In this document: piece by piece, positions 6,826-12,119 of the stretch
Layout: each line of letters opens with the position of its first letter
Position numbering within the stretch: position 1 is the stretch's first letter
Assembly: GCA_964646785.1 (NCBI GenBank)
Contig: CAZYGU010000024.1
Span: 1 to 12,121, forward strand
Length of the DNA: 12,121 bases
Direction: 5' to 3'
From: JBGTNQ01 sp964646785
GTDB taxonomy: Bacteria; Patescibacteriota; Minisyncoccia; Phycocordibacterales; Zambryskibacteraceae
Made by a program: the position numbers and the translations under genes
Notes under the pieces: generated by a model
Seen by the model: the letters and a program-made list of their open reading frames with translations, nothing else
Told to the model about the DNA's origin: nothing
The model's database searches: none

Positions 6826-7746
6826 TTAAACCTTTAGATATTTTCGTACAGCAAGGAAACTGGATATAGCACCGATGACGATACCAGAGAGCATAATAAT
6901 CCCAAATATCTGTGCAAAGTTGTGTGTGTAGTAATCAAACAAATTGATACCAATAATAGAGCTGTATTTTGCAACCCAATAGGTAATCGGATAAAAAAGC
7001 ATCAAGGTCAGTATCCCTGACACAGCGCCGTAAATCATACCAACAACAACAAACGGTCCTCTGACATACATTGCACTTGCTCCAACGAGTCTCATCACAG
7101 CAATTTCCTCTCGTGAAATATAGATAGCGAGACGAATTGTGTTAAAAGTAATAAGAACAGAAATACCAACAAGTACTAATGTAAAGATAGAACCAAGTTT
7201 TTCTGCAGCATTGATGATACGAGTAAGTTTGTCTATCGATTCCTTGTTTCGGAAATAATCGATGTTATCAATAATAGAAGAGCCATCTTTTGAAAGTACA
7301 GGTTTTGTTTGAAGGAAATCAGCAATTCCTTGGTACTGTGCTGGGTTTTTCGCTTTGATATTGAGTGATGCACCAAATGGATTATCTGATACTTCTTCAA
7401 GAGCTTGGATCGTTGAGTGATCGTTCTCGTGTCTTGTTTTGAAATCTTCGAGAACTTGTTCTCGTGAGGTATATACAACTGACTGCACTTCGGGTAGCCC
7501 TTCAAGCGTCTTTTGAAGCGAGAGAACATCATCTTCGTTTGCAGTAGTGACGAATGAAACACTAACATCAACTTTGTTACGAATTTCTTCAAGCCATGTA
7601 TGGAGTGTTGTTGATGTAAAAATAAGTGAACCAATCACAGACAATGTGATGATCATCACCAAGATAGAAGAAAGTGACACGAATGCATTTCGTGAAAAGT
7701 TAAAAAAACCACTTCGTATAATTCTTTTTACATTTGTCCAAACCAT
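6826..7746 (-). CDS. ftsX: Cell division protein FtsX
   Basis: A 306-aa permease-like partner of FtsE, within the normal size range. It has four membrane helices (about 22-46, 183-205, 231-255, 278-300) with a large extracytoplasmic domain (about 47-182) between the first two. The cytoplasmic loop SREEIAVMRLVGAS (211-224) is the family's hallmark, next to helix 2. FtsEX does not transport; it couples ATP hydrolysis in the cytoplasm to control of peptidoglycan hydrolases outside the membrane at the division site. The gene starts 3 bases after the ftsE stop codon and is co-transcribed with it, ending at a shared terminator. No separate Shine-Dalgarno site is evident, so translational coupling is likely. 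Confidence 0.95.
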   Translation of the reverse strand: MVWTNVKRIIRSGFFNFSRNAFVSLSSILVMIITLSVIGSLIFTSTTLHTWLEEIRNKVDVSVSFVTTANEDDVLSLQKTLEGLPEVQSVVYTSREQVLEDFKTRHENDHSTIQALEEVSDNPFGASLNIKAKNPAQYQGIADFLQTKPVLSKDGSSIIDNIDYFRNKESIDKLTRIINAAEKLGSIFTLVLVGISVLITFNTIRLAIYISREEIAVMRLVGASAMYVRGPFVVVGMIYGAVSGILTLMLFYPITYWVAKYSSIIGINLFDYYTHNFAQIFGIIMLSGIVIGAISSFLAVRKYLKV

Positions 7747-7749
7747 ATG

Positions 7750-8439
7750 TTATATCGTATATCTTCCCTCTTTATCGTCACGTACAATCTTACCACTATC
7801 CATCGTTAGTACGCGACGTCCTAATGAATCAATAACTCCTTTGTTATGTGTTGTGAGGATAACTGTTGTTCCAAGATCGTTAATCTTTTTTAAAATTTGA
7901 ACAATCTCATATGTATTCACAGGATCAAGGTTACCCGTAGGCTCATCAGCAATAATAATGTCGGGCTGATTTACGATTGCTCGGGCAATAGCAACGCGCT
8001 GTTTCTCTCCACCTGAAAGTTCATTCGGAAAATTCCAAATTTTCTTTCCAAGATCAACAAGCTCAAGCACGTGAGGTACATCTGACTCGATTTCTTCATC
8101 GGTTCGTCCAGCGGCTTCCATAGAGAATGCAATATTTTCATATACATTCTTATCTGGGAGCAAACGAAAATCTTGGAATACGACTCCAATCTTTCGGCGA
8201 TATTCTGGAATGTCACGTGAACGAAGATTATGAATATCTGTTGAACCAAAAAAAACTTTACCTTCAGTCGGTTTATCTTCAGCGAGGATGAGTTTTACGA
8301 GAGTAGTCTTCCCTGCACCTGAGTGCCCTACAATAGAGACGAATTCCTGAGGTTCTATGGCAAAAGTAATGTCCTCAAGGGCGACAGATTCGTCTGGATA
8401 TACTTTTGAAACTTTATCGAAATAGATCATTGGTGTCAT
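7750..8439 (-). CDS. ftsE: Cell division ATP-binding protein FtsE
   Basis: A 229-aa ABC ATPase with all expected motifs: Walker A GHSGAGKTT (38-46), Q-loop VVFQD (Q89), signature LSGGEKQ (141-147), Walker B IIIADEP (161-167), D-loop GNLD (169-172) and H-loop H198. It binds FtsX, encoded directly downstream, on the inner face of the membrane. Start 8439 is preferred over the internal Met four codons in (8430). An extended -10 (TGG-TAGAAT, 8456-8461) predicts a leader of roughly 10 nt, and an AGG sits 8 nt before the first ATG. Confidence 0.95.
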   Translation of the reverse strand: MTPMIYFDKVSKVYPDESVALEDITFAIEPQEFVSIVGHSGAGKTTLVKLILAEDKPTEGKVFFGSTDIHNLRSRDIPEYRRKIGVVFQDFRLLPDKNVYENIAFSMEAAGRTDEEIESDVPHVLELVDLGKKIWNFPNELSGGEKQRVAIARAIVNQPDIIIADEPTGNLDPVNTYEIVQILKKINDLGTTVILTTHNKGVIDSLGRRVLTMDSGKIVRDDKEGRYTI

Positions 8440-8455
8440 TCAGTGTTACCTGACA

Positions 8456-8461
8456 ATTCTA
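8456..8461 (-). promoter_or_regulatory. Extended -10 of the ftsEX operon
   Basis: TGG-TAGAAT on the minus strand. The predicted start gives a leader of only about 10 nt. No clear -35 box is seen. Confidence 0.45.
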
Positions 8462-8482
8462 CCATAAAAAAAGCTTCTCTCT

Positions 8483-8514
8483 CAAACAAAACCCCGCAAC
8501 TTTGCAGTTGCGGG
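8483..8514 (-). terminator. Intrinsic terminator of the 73-aa gene
   Basis: CCCGCAACT, 4-nt loop, AGTTGCGGG (perfect 9-bp stem, 8493-8514), followed on the minus strand by gTTTTGTTTG. It insulates ftsE from the upstream gene. Confidence 0.85.
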
Positions 8515-8540
8515 ACCTTTCTTCTCACTTATAGAGAACA

Positions 8541-8762
8541 CTAACGGTCTTCTAATGCTTCGAACCCGTACATCTCACATTGCATGGGATACAGCTGTTC
8601 CCTCTCCTTTTCAGAGAGAGAGCCATACTTGAATTCGAATTCAGCTTTGAACAATCGGCTGGCCCATGTTCGTGCAACGGAGGTCACAACGACCATCGTG
8701 ACACCGAACGTGAGGAACAACATGACGAACAAATAGAAATTCTGTTCCGAACAAGAACCCAT
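8541..8762 (-). CDS. Hypothetical 73-aa single-pass membrane protein
   Basis: Not recognised. One hydrophobic segment (about 9-29), then a short basic stretch (R31, R36, K39), which by the positive-inside rule puts the C-terminus in the cytoplasm. The tail is acidic and helix-like (FEFKYGSLSEKEREQLYPMQ, then EMYGFEALEDR). The gene has its own promoter with an extended -10 and a strong terminator. Upstream of ATG 8762 is a G-run (GGGGG, 8767-8771) that could act as a Shine-Dalgarno site through G-U pairs. It is GC-richer than ftsE and prfB on either side. Confidence 0.7.
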   Translation of the reverse strand: MGSCSEQNFYLFVMLFLTFGVTMVVVTSVARTWASRLFKAEFEFKYGSLSEKEREQLYPMQCEMYGFEALEDR

Positions 8763-8798
8763 AATGCCCCCGAGTGAAGTGTGTACTGACTAAAAAAT

Positions 8799-8828
8799 AC
8801 TATATCACGAAAATGAGACTTCAGTCAA
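8799..8828 (-). promoter_or_regulatory. Promoter of the 73-aa gene
   Basis: On the minus strand, TTGACT (8823-8828), 18-bp spacer ending in TGA, TATAGT (8799-8804). The GTGATATA core is also present in the promoter of the 262-aa gene. Confidence 0.6.
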
Positions 8829-8846
8829 TGTCACTTATAATCTAAA

Positions 8847-9722
8847 TTACAGATTTTTTTCTGCTTCCAAAAATTCTTCGATATCTCCCTCGAGTACAGC
8901 ATCAATGTTTGCGGTTTCTGCATTTGTTCGGTGGTCTTTCACCATTTTATATGGATGCATAACATATGAACGAATTTGATTCCCCCATTCGATCTGAGTC
9001 GTCTTTGATACGTACATTCCCTTCTCTTGCGCGATTCTATCTTCTTCCATTTTCTTATACAGTTTTCCAGTCAGGATTGCGATTGCTTTTTCTTTATTTT
9101 GAGCTTGTGAACGTTCGCTCGTGACATGTGCAGATAGATTGGTCGGAACATGTATAACACGCACTGCCGTCTCACGTTTATTTACGTTTTGGCCACCAGG
9201 TCCACCGGATTTTGAAAGTTCAACACGGATATCAGATTCAGGAATATCAATCTCACCCGTTTTTTCAAATTTAGGAATTACTTCAACAAGCGAGAAGGAA
9301 GTGTGTCTTAGTTGTTTTGCATTAAAAGGTGAGATACGAACAAGACGATGTACTCCTGATTCGTTTTTTAGTGTGCCATATGCATCCTTGCCAGAAATTT
9401 CAATTGTTACATTACGATACCCTCCATGATCATTTTGATTTTCATGAAGAAGTGTTATTCCCCAGTTTCTCTTTTGAAAATATTTCATATACATCTGAAG
9501 AAGAATTGCTGAAAAATCTTCAGAATCATCACCCCCCGCACCAGAAAAAATTGTCATGATTGCATCACCTCTATCAAACTTTCCTACACCCGCTATCTCA
9601 TCTTTCAATGTTTGAATATCACGAATTGTTTTTTGTGCTTTTTCTTTATCATTCCAAAAATCAGCAGACATCATATCTGCCTCCATCTGTTCAAGTTGTT
9701 TTTGCTTTACTTCTTTGTCCAT
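8847..9722 (-). CDS. prfB: Peptide chain release factor 2, compact form
   Basis: A 291-aa class I release factor. SPF (131-133, within VRISPFNAKQLRHTSF) is the RF2 tripeptide that reads UAA and UGA. GGQ (176-178, in SGGPGGQNVNKRE) triggers peptidyl-tRNA hydrolysis. The protein is about 70 residues shorter than E. coli RF2. The first helix aligns (FWNDKEKAQ with VWNEPERAQ), but the rest of domain 1 is missing, since DEIAGVGKFDRGDAIMTIFSG joins quickly to domain 2. Start ATG 9722 has an in-frame stop three codons upstream. No CUU-UGA-type programmed frameshift site is present. A weak TATACC lies 11 nt upstream. UGA is thus read as stop in this organism, against SR1/Gracilibacteria-type recoding. 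Confidence 0.93.
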   Translation of the reverse strand: MDKEVKQKQLEQMEADMMSADFWNDKEKAQKTIRDIQTLKDEIAGVGKFDRGDAIMTIFSGAGGDDSEDFSAILLQMYMKYFQKRNWGITLLHENQNDHGGYRNVTIEISGKDAYGTLKNESGVHRLVRISPFNAKQLRHTSFSLVEVIPKFEKTGEIDIPESDIRVELSKSGGPGGQNVNKRETAVRVIHVPTNLSAHVTSERSQAQNKEKAIAILTGKLYKKMEEDRIAQEKGMYVSKTTQIEWGNQIRSYVMHPYKMVKDHRTNAETANIDAVLEGDIEEFLEAEKNL

Positions 9723-9737
9723 ATAATCTTAACGGTA

Positions 9738-9766
9738 TAACGAAAGCCCGCTCTTGTGAAGCGGGC
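9738..9766 (-). terminator. Intrinsic terminator of the structured RNA upstream of prfB
   Basis: On the minus strand, GCCCGCT, 7-nt loop, AGCGGGC (9746-9766), then TTTCGTT. It abuts the closing stem of the RNA and ends about 20 nt before prfB. Confidence 0.75.
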
Positions 9767-9918
9767 CGGAATGTACTGTGATAGTGGTAAGGGTGTTGAA
9801 GGTGTGGGTCAAAAAAATTGCTGTTTGTGGGTGAACGTCTCAAATGAGAACGATCGAGAAACTGAAAGGCAATTAAGATGACCAACCTTGCAACAACGAT
9901 ACTACTATCAATGTTCCG
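9738..9918 (-). ncRNA. Structured RNA candidate, rod-shaped, 6S-like
   Basis: A transcript of about 175 nt is predicted from a consensus promoter to an intrinsic terminator, with no convincing reading frame. Its two halves pair end to end. From the base inward: CGGAA with TTCCG (9767-9771/9914-9918), TGATAGT with ACTATCA (9779-9785/9904-9910), GTTGAAGGT with ACCTT-g-CAAC (9795-9803/9885-9894), GGTC with GACC (9807-9810/9880-9883), and AATTGC with GCAATT (9816-9821/9869-9874). A large asymmetric internal loop follows, then a tip hairpin with an ATTT loop (about 9834-9851). A long rod with a big internal bubble, this length and a strong promoter are what one expects of 6S RNA, the regulator of RNA polymerase. 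I have no sequence-level match, so the name is a hypothesis; the structure is directly visible. Confidence 0.65.
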
Positions 9919-9923
9919 GGTTA

Positions 9924-9951
9924 ATTATAGCAAGAAGACGCTTTCTGTCAA
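9924..9951 (-). promoter_or_regulatory. Near-perfect consensus promoter of the 6S-like RNA
   Basis: On the minus strand, TTGACA (9946-9951), 16-bp spacer ending in TGC, TATAAT (9924-9929): both hexamers are perfect and the -10 is extended. It is the strongest promoter in the window. Confidence 0.8.
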
Positions 9952-9952
9952 G

Positions 9953-9982
9953 AAAAAAGTGCTGAGCAATTGCTCAGCACTT
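9953..9982 (-). terminator. Terminator overlapping the stop codon of the 84-aa gene
   Basis: A 26-bp perfect palindrome (9957-9982; half-site AAGTGCTGAGCAA) followed by six T on the minus strand. It includes two bases of the TAA stop (9981-9983). Confidence 0.85.
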
Positions 9983-10235
9983 ACACCAAAGAAAGTTGAA
10001 ACTGCTGACTTTCAAGAGCGCTTCTTCGATCAGCCTCTTCGATCAACTCCTTATCTGAATAATCATCAAGGTCGATGCCGATCGGAACATGGATACGAGA
10101 CATCGCTGCTTCGAGAAGCGTTGATTCCTTGCTCCTCCGCATTGATATCCCACCAACATCATACCGCTGCCACAACTGCCTCATAAGCAACCGGGCGATT
10201 TCAACATCAGTAAGTGCCTCAACAGGTTTCTTCAT
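9981..10235 (-). CDS. Hypothetical 84-aa helical protein
   Basis: Not recognised. A small soluble protein with mostly helical character: LTDVEIARLLMRQLWQRY (about 8-25), a basic patch (MRRSKES, 32-38), LLEAAMSRIHVPIG, then an acidic DLDDYSDKELIEEADRR (55-71). ATG 10235 has GAGGG about 5 nt upstream on the minus strand and its own promoter. The stop codon lies in the terminator stem, so the gene is very tightly packed. It is GC-richer than the surrounding AT-rich genes. The size and charge would fit a small regulator or antitoxin-like protein, but no partner or motif supports this. Confidence 0.65.
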   Translation of the reverse strand: MKKPVEALTDVEIARLLMRQLWQRYDVGGISMRRSKESTLLEAAMSRIHVPIGIDLDDYSDKELIEEADRRSALESQQFQLSLV

Positions 10236-10270
10236 CGATCCCTCATGGTAAGAAGAAATGTTCTGTCACT

Positions 10271-10298
10271 AAATTACCATACTCTCAAAAAGTTACAA
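10271..10298 (-). promoter_or_regulatory. Promoter of the 84-aa gene
   Basis: On the minus strand, TTGTAA (10293-10298), 16-bp spacer ending in TGG, TAATTT (10271-10276). It overlaps the T-tract of the preceding terminator. Confidence 0.5.
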
Positions 10299-10331
10299 AA
10301 AGGTGCCAGTTTCCCGAAGGAAACTGGCACC
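10297..10331 (-). terminator. Terminator of the second structured RNA
   Basis: A perfect 13-bp stem (10302-10314 with 10319-10331) closed by a UUCG tetraloop on the minus strand, followed by five T. Confidence 0.88.
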
Positions 10332-10474
10332 AACTGTTCGAACATCATCGACCATGACCCGAAGGTTCAAATGGATCGATAAGGTCACGGCTGGCAGCTG
10401 GGTAAAATCCCCCAACCATGCAGACCTGTGCCCCAAACAGTTACCCTTCCTTCAATCGTCACTGAAGAAAAGGT
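10297..10474 (-). ncRNA. Second structured RNA candidate with UUCG hairpins, unknown class
   Basis: A transcript of about 175 nt is predicted from the promoter at 10481-10509 to a very strong terminator. Helices read on the minus strand: TTTCTTCA with TGAAGGAA (10463-10470/10447-10454); a long-range AACTGTTTG with CGAACAGTT (10434-10442/10332-10340, one G-U pair); inside it AGGTC with GACCT (10423-10427/10382-10386); and ATCGA-u-CCAT with ATGG-TCGAT (10371-10380/10347-10355), topped by ACC-UUCG-GGT (10357-10366). The long-range helix ends directly at the terminator stem. A 24-codon frame (10345-10419) lies inside. I do not see the signatures of SRP RNA, tmRNA, RNase P RNA or a known riboswitch. 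It could be a stand-alone sRNA or a leader of the 84-aa gene. Confidence 0.6.
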
Positions 10475-10480
10475 GGAACC

Positions 10481-10509
10481 AGTATGATATTTACAACTAA
10501 AGAAATCAA
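10481..10509 (-). promoter_or_regulatory. Promoter of the second structured RNA
   Basis: On the minus strand, TTGATT (10504-10509), 17-bp spacer, CATACT (10481-10486). Confidence 0.5.
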
Positions 10510-10536
10510 GGAGTCGTCTCACCTACTACGTTCGTG

Positions 10537-10609
10537 AGCCACCTCGCGGGATCGAACCGCGGACCCCCACTTTACGAAAGTGGTGCTCTACCAACTGAGC
10601 TAAGGTGGC
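10537..10609 (-). tRNA. tRNA-Thr (anticodon CGU)
   Basis: A complete cloverleaf: acceptor GCCACCT with AGGTGGC, D-stem GCTC with GAGC, anticodon stem CCACT with AGTGG around loop TTCGTAA, T-arm CGCGG-TTCGATC-CCGCG. The CGU anticodon reads ACG. The discriminator base is U and CCA is not encoded. It is downstream of the other tRNA-Thr on the same strand, 22 bp apart. Confidence 0.93.
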
Positions 10610-10631
10610 AATAAAAACCAATCGCAATTTT

Positions 10632-10707
10632 TGGAGCCGTTGAGCAGGATTGAACTGCTGACCTCGTCATTACCAATGACGTGCTCTACCAACTGAGCTA
10701 CAACGGC
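10632..10707 (-). tRNA. tRNA-Thr (anticodon GGU), CCA encoded
   Basis: Acceptor GCCGTTG with CAACGGC, D-stem GCTC with GAGC, anticodon stem CGTCA with TGACG around loop TTGGTAA, T-arm AGCAG-TTCAATC-CTGCT. The GGU anticodon reads ACC and ACU. The discriminator is U, and CCA is present in the DNA (10632-10634), unlike the neighbouring tRNA. Confidence 0.93.
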
Positions 10708-10742
10708 ATATTCGCACTAACAGTCACAAGTATTTTTTTACT

Positions 10743-10835
10743 AAAAAATCTCGCGACCCCTCCTCGCGCCGTCGCGCTCCGGCCTTGCGACTGGGCCCCA
10801 TCCCAGTCTCACTCTACCAACTGAGCTACAACGGC
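10743..10835 (-). pseudogene. Chimeric tRNA-Thr 5' half fused to GC-rich hairpins
   Basis: The first 24 bases on the minus strand (10812-10835: acceptor 5' strand and the D-arm) are identical to tRNA-Thr(GGU). The match extends 4 bases upstream of the tRNA 5' end, giving a 28-bp direct repeat (10684-10711 and 10812-10839). It then diverges. Instead of an anticodon arm there is GACTGGG-loop-CCCAGTC (10789-10808), a GC-rich linker, and CGCGAC/GTCGCG (10752-10757/10771-10776), followed by six T (10743-10748). There is no T-arm and no acceptor 3' strand, so this is not a working tRNA. The ordered hairpins and the terminator-like end suggest either a tRNA-derived small RNA or a recombination scar. 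Confidence 0.6.
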
Positions 10836-10900
10836 ATATCACCCACCCAAACAGTTTCACCATCATAGGGAATTTTGAATCATTTTGCAAAACAAGAGTA

Positions 10901-11710
10901 TTATCTATTTTTTCCAGTAGACATTCGTATCTCTTCGCAGAGTTTCCTTGCTTCCTCCTCTGGATTTTTCGCAAAGATAATTCTCCGTGATGCATTAATA
11001 ATGAGGCCAAGACCATCTTTATTCAGGCCACTTTGTACTACACTTTTTATATTAATTCCCTCGTCACTTACACCAGGAACTAACAATGTCATCTCTTTAG
11101 AAATTTCTCGTACTTTTTTTATTTCCTCAGGATGAGGTGCTCCAACGACTAACATACAATTTCCATTTGTATTCCATTCACTAGTAACTCGCTCTGCAAT
11201 TGTTTGCCACAACGGTTTACCTTCAGAAAGAAGATTTTGAAATTCTTCTGCGCCTGTGTTTGAGGTACGACAAAGAATAATTGAGATCTTATCCTTTCTC
11301 TCAAGAAACGGTGCCATTGCCTCATGTCCCATATAAGGATGGAGTGTCACAGCATCAGCACCGAGCAGATCAAACGCGAATTCAGCATATCCAACATTTG
11401 TATTACTTGTATCTGCACGCTTTGCATCAAGGATAAGAAATATATTTGAGTGATACAAAGCAAGGTAATCAAAGGTCATTTTTAACTCACGAAGTCCCTG
11501 CTCCCCTCGTGCTTCATAAAATGCACTATTCAGTTTGTAAGCAGAAACATATGCATGAGTTTGTTCAATAATCCATGTGTTAAATTCAAACTGTGGAAAT
11601 GGTTTTTGCAAAAAACGTTCAGGAAGTTTTGAAAAATCTGCATCAAGCCCTACACATAGTAGTGAGTTTACTTTTTTTGCTCGGTTGTTGTACTTAATAA
11701 GAGCATTCAT
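10901..11710 (-). CDS. pyrF: Orotidine 5'-phosphate decarboxylase, type 2
   Basis: A 269-aa enzyme for the last step of UMP synthesis, OMP to UMP plus CO2, in the cytoplasm. The length fits the type 2 (archaeal/mycobacterial-like) subfamily. The catalytic DAKRAD (95-100) supplies the Asp-x-Lys-x-x-Asp charge network; LLCVGLDAD (17-25) is the N-terminal substrate motif; LHPYMGHEA (123-131), VPGVSDEG (211-218) and INASRRI (238-244) form the phosphate and orotate site. The subfamily usually has DAKRGDIGST here; this one reads DAKRADTSNT, a mild change outside the catalytic residues. It starts 9 bases after the stop of the small membrane-protein gene, so they share a transcript. There is no strong Shine-Dalgarno site (GAAAAAG only). 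No other pyr genes are visible. Confidence 0.93.
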   Translation of the reverse strand: MNALIKYNNRAKKVNSLLCVGLDADFSKLPERFLQKPFPQFEFNTWIIEQTHAYVSAYKLNSAFYEARGEQGLRELKMTFDYLALYHSNIFLILDAKRADTSNTNVGYAEFAFDLLGADAVTLHPYMGHEAMAPFLERKDKISIILCRTSNTGAEEFQNLLSEGKPLWQTIAERVTSEWNTNGNCMLVVGAPHPEEIKKVREISKEMTLLVPGVSDEGINIKSVVQSGLNKDGLGLIINASRRIIFAKNPEEEARKLCEEIRMSTGKNR

Positions 11711-11719
11711 ATCTTTTTC

Positions 11720-11920
11720 TTAAAACGTTGAAATCGTACTGTATGTACTAAGAAAAGAAGGTACAACAAACATAAGACCGACTAATGGAAGTACGATCAT
11801 CGCGACTGTAATAATGAGTATCCACTTAAAGTAATTTTTTAATTCCCGAACCGAATCGGCCATTTCATCAATTTTTGCATTCAACTCTTCTATTTTTTTT
11901 GTAAGTTCTTCGTTTAACAT
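11720..11920 (-). CDS. 66-aa coiled-coil/single-TM protein upstream of pyrF
   Basis: An N-terminal heptad-type coiled coil (about 2-29: LTKKIEELNAKIDEMADSV) is followed by one membrane helix (about 33-55) and a short tail. Not recognised by name; many small bacterial membrane proteins share this design. ATG 11920 is chosen because a TATACT -10 box lies exactly 6 nt upstream. A longer frame from GTG 11938 would run through that box and is unlikely. It is first in a two-gene unit with pyrF; the pairing may be only positional. Confidence 0.75.
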   Translation of the reverse strand: MLNEELTKKIEELNAKIDEMADSVRELKNYFKWILIITVAMIVLPLVGLMFVVPSFLSTYSTISTF

Positions 11921-11926
11921 AAATAT

Positions 11927-11932
11927 AGTATA
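11927..11932 (-). promoter_or_regulatory. -10 box of the 66-aa/pyrF unit (leaderless)
   Basis: TATACT on the minus strand, 6 nt before ATG 11920. No clear -35 box or extended TG is seen. Confidence 0.5.
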
Positions 11933-12020
11933 ACCCACACTATCAATAAGAATATAGAGAGTATTGAACTTAAAATCACTGAAGAAGCACCAAGATAGAA
12001 ACTTTCTTTAATCATGCAGC

Positions 12021-12043
12021 AAAAAACCCCTTACGGGGTTTTT
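12021..12043 (-). terminator. Intrinsic terminator after tRNA-Asp
   Basis: CCCC-gtaa-GGGG flanked by A and T runs on both sides, so it can act in either direction. It lies just downstream of the tRNA-Asp 3' end. Confidence 0.8.
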
Positions 12044-12047
12044 GTTG

Positions 12048-12119
12048 CGCGGCTGATGGGTGCTGACCCCACGGCCTCTCGCGTGACAGGCGAGTGCTCT
12101 ACCGTTGAGCTACAGCCGC
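12048..12119 (-). tRNA. tRNA-Asp (anticodon GUC), odd T-loop
   Basis: Acceptor GCGGCTG with CAGCCGC, D-arm GCTC-AACGGTA-GAGC, anticodon stem CTCGC with GCGAG around loop CTGTCAC, discriminator G73 as expected for Asp, and no encoded CCA. The T-stem GTGGG/CCCAT includes one G-U pair. The T-loop reads GTCAGCA in place of the near-universal TTC(A/G)A core, so both the T54 and A58 positions are G. The gene is complete in the window. Confidence 0.88.

Noticed and set aside
9723..9745. Programmed +1 frameshift upstream of prfB
   Set aside because: The bases before ATG read TAA-GAT-TAT in frame, reminiscent of the E. coli site, but there is no stop codon in the frame that would need to shift and no Shine-Dalgarno-like element.
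9691..9885. 64-codon frame on the minus strand through the 6S-like RNA
   Set aside because: It needs a TTG start, runs through the intrinsic terminator and overlaps prfB out of frame; the helices explain the sequence better.
10303..10500. 65-codon plus-strand frame
   Set aside because: It lies on the opposite strand of a structured RNA and starts inside its terminator stem, with no promoter or ribosome site.
10684..10839. 28-bp direct repeat as integration (attL/attR) sites
   Set aside because: The repeat is the 5' half of the tRNA, integrases usually use the 3' half, and only 100 bp lie between copies with no integrase gene.
10741..11016. 91-codon minus-strand frame over the pyrF end and the tRNA-like region
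   Set aside because: It is an out-of-frame reading of pyrF followed by translation of tRNA sequence (CRCSSVGR), a known annotation artefact.
11921..11938. GTG start at 11938 for the small membrane protein upstream of pyrF
   Set aside because: The six extra codons run through a TATACT -10 box placed exactly 6 nt before ATG 11920; the ATG start matches the pattern of three other genes here.
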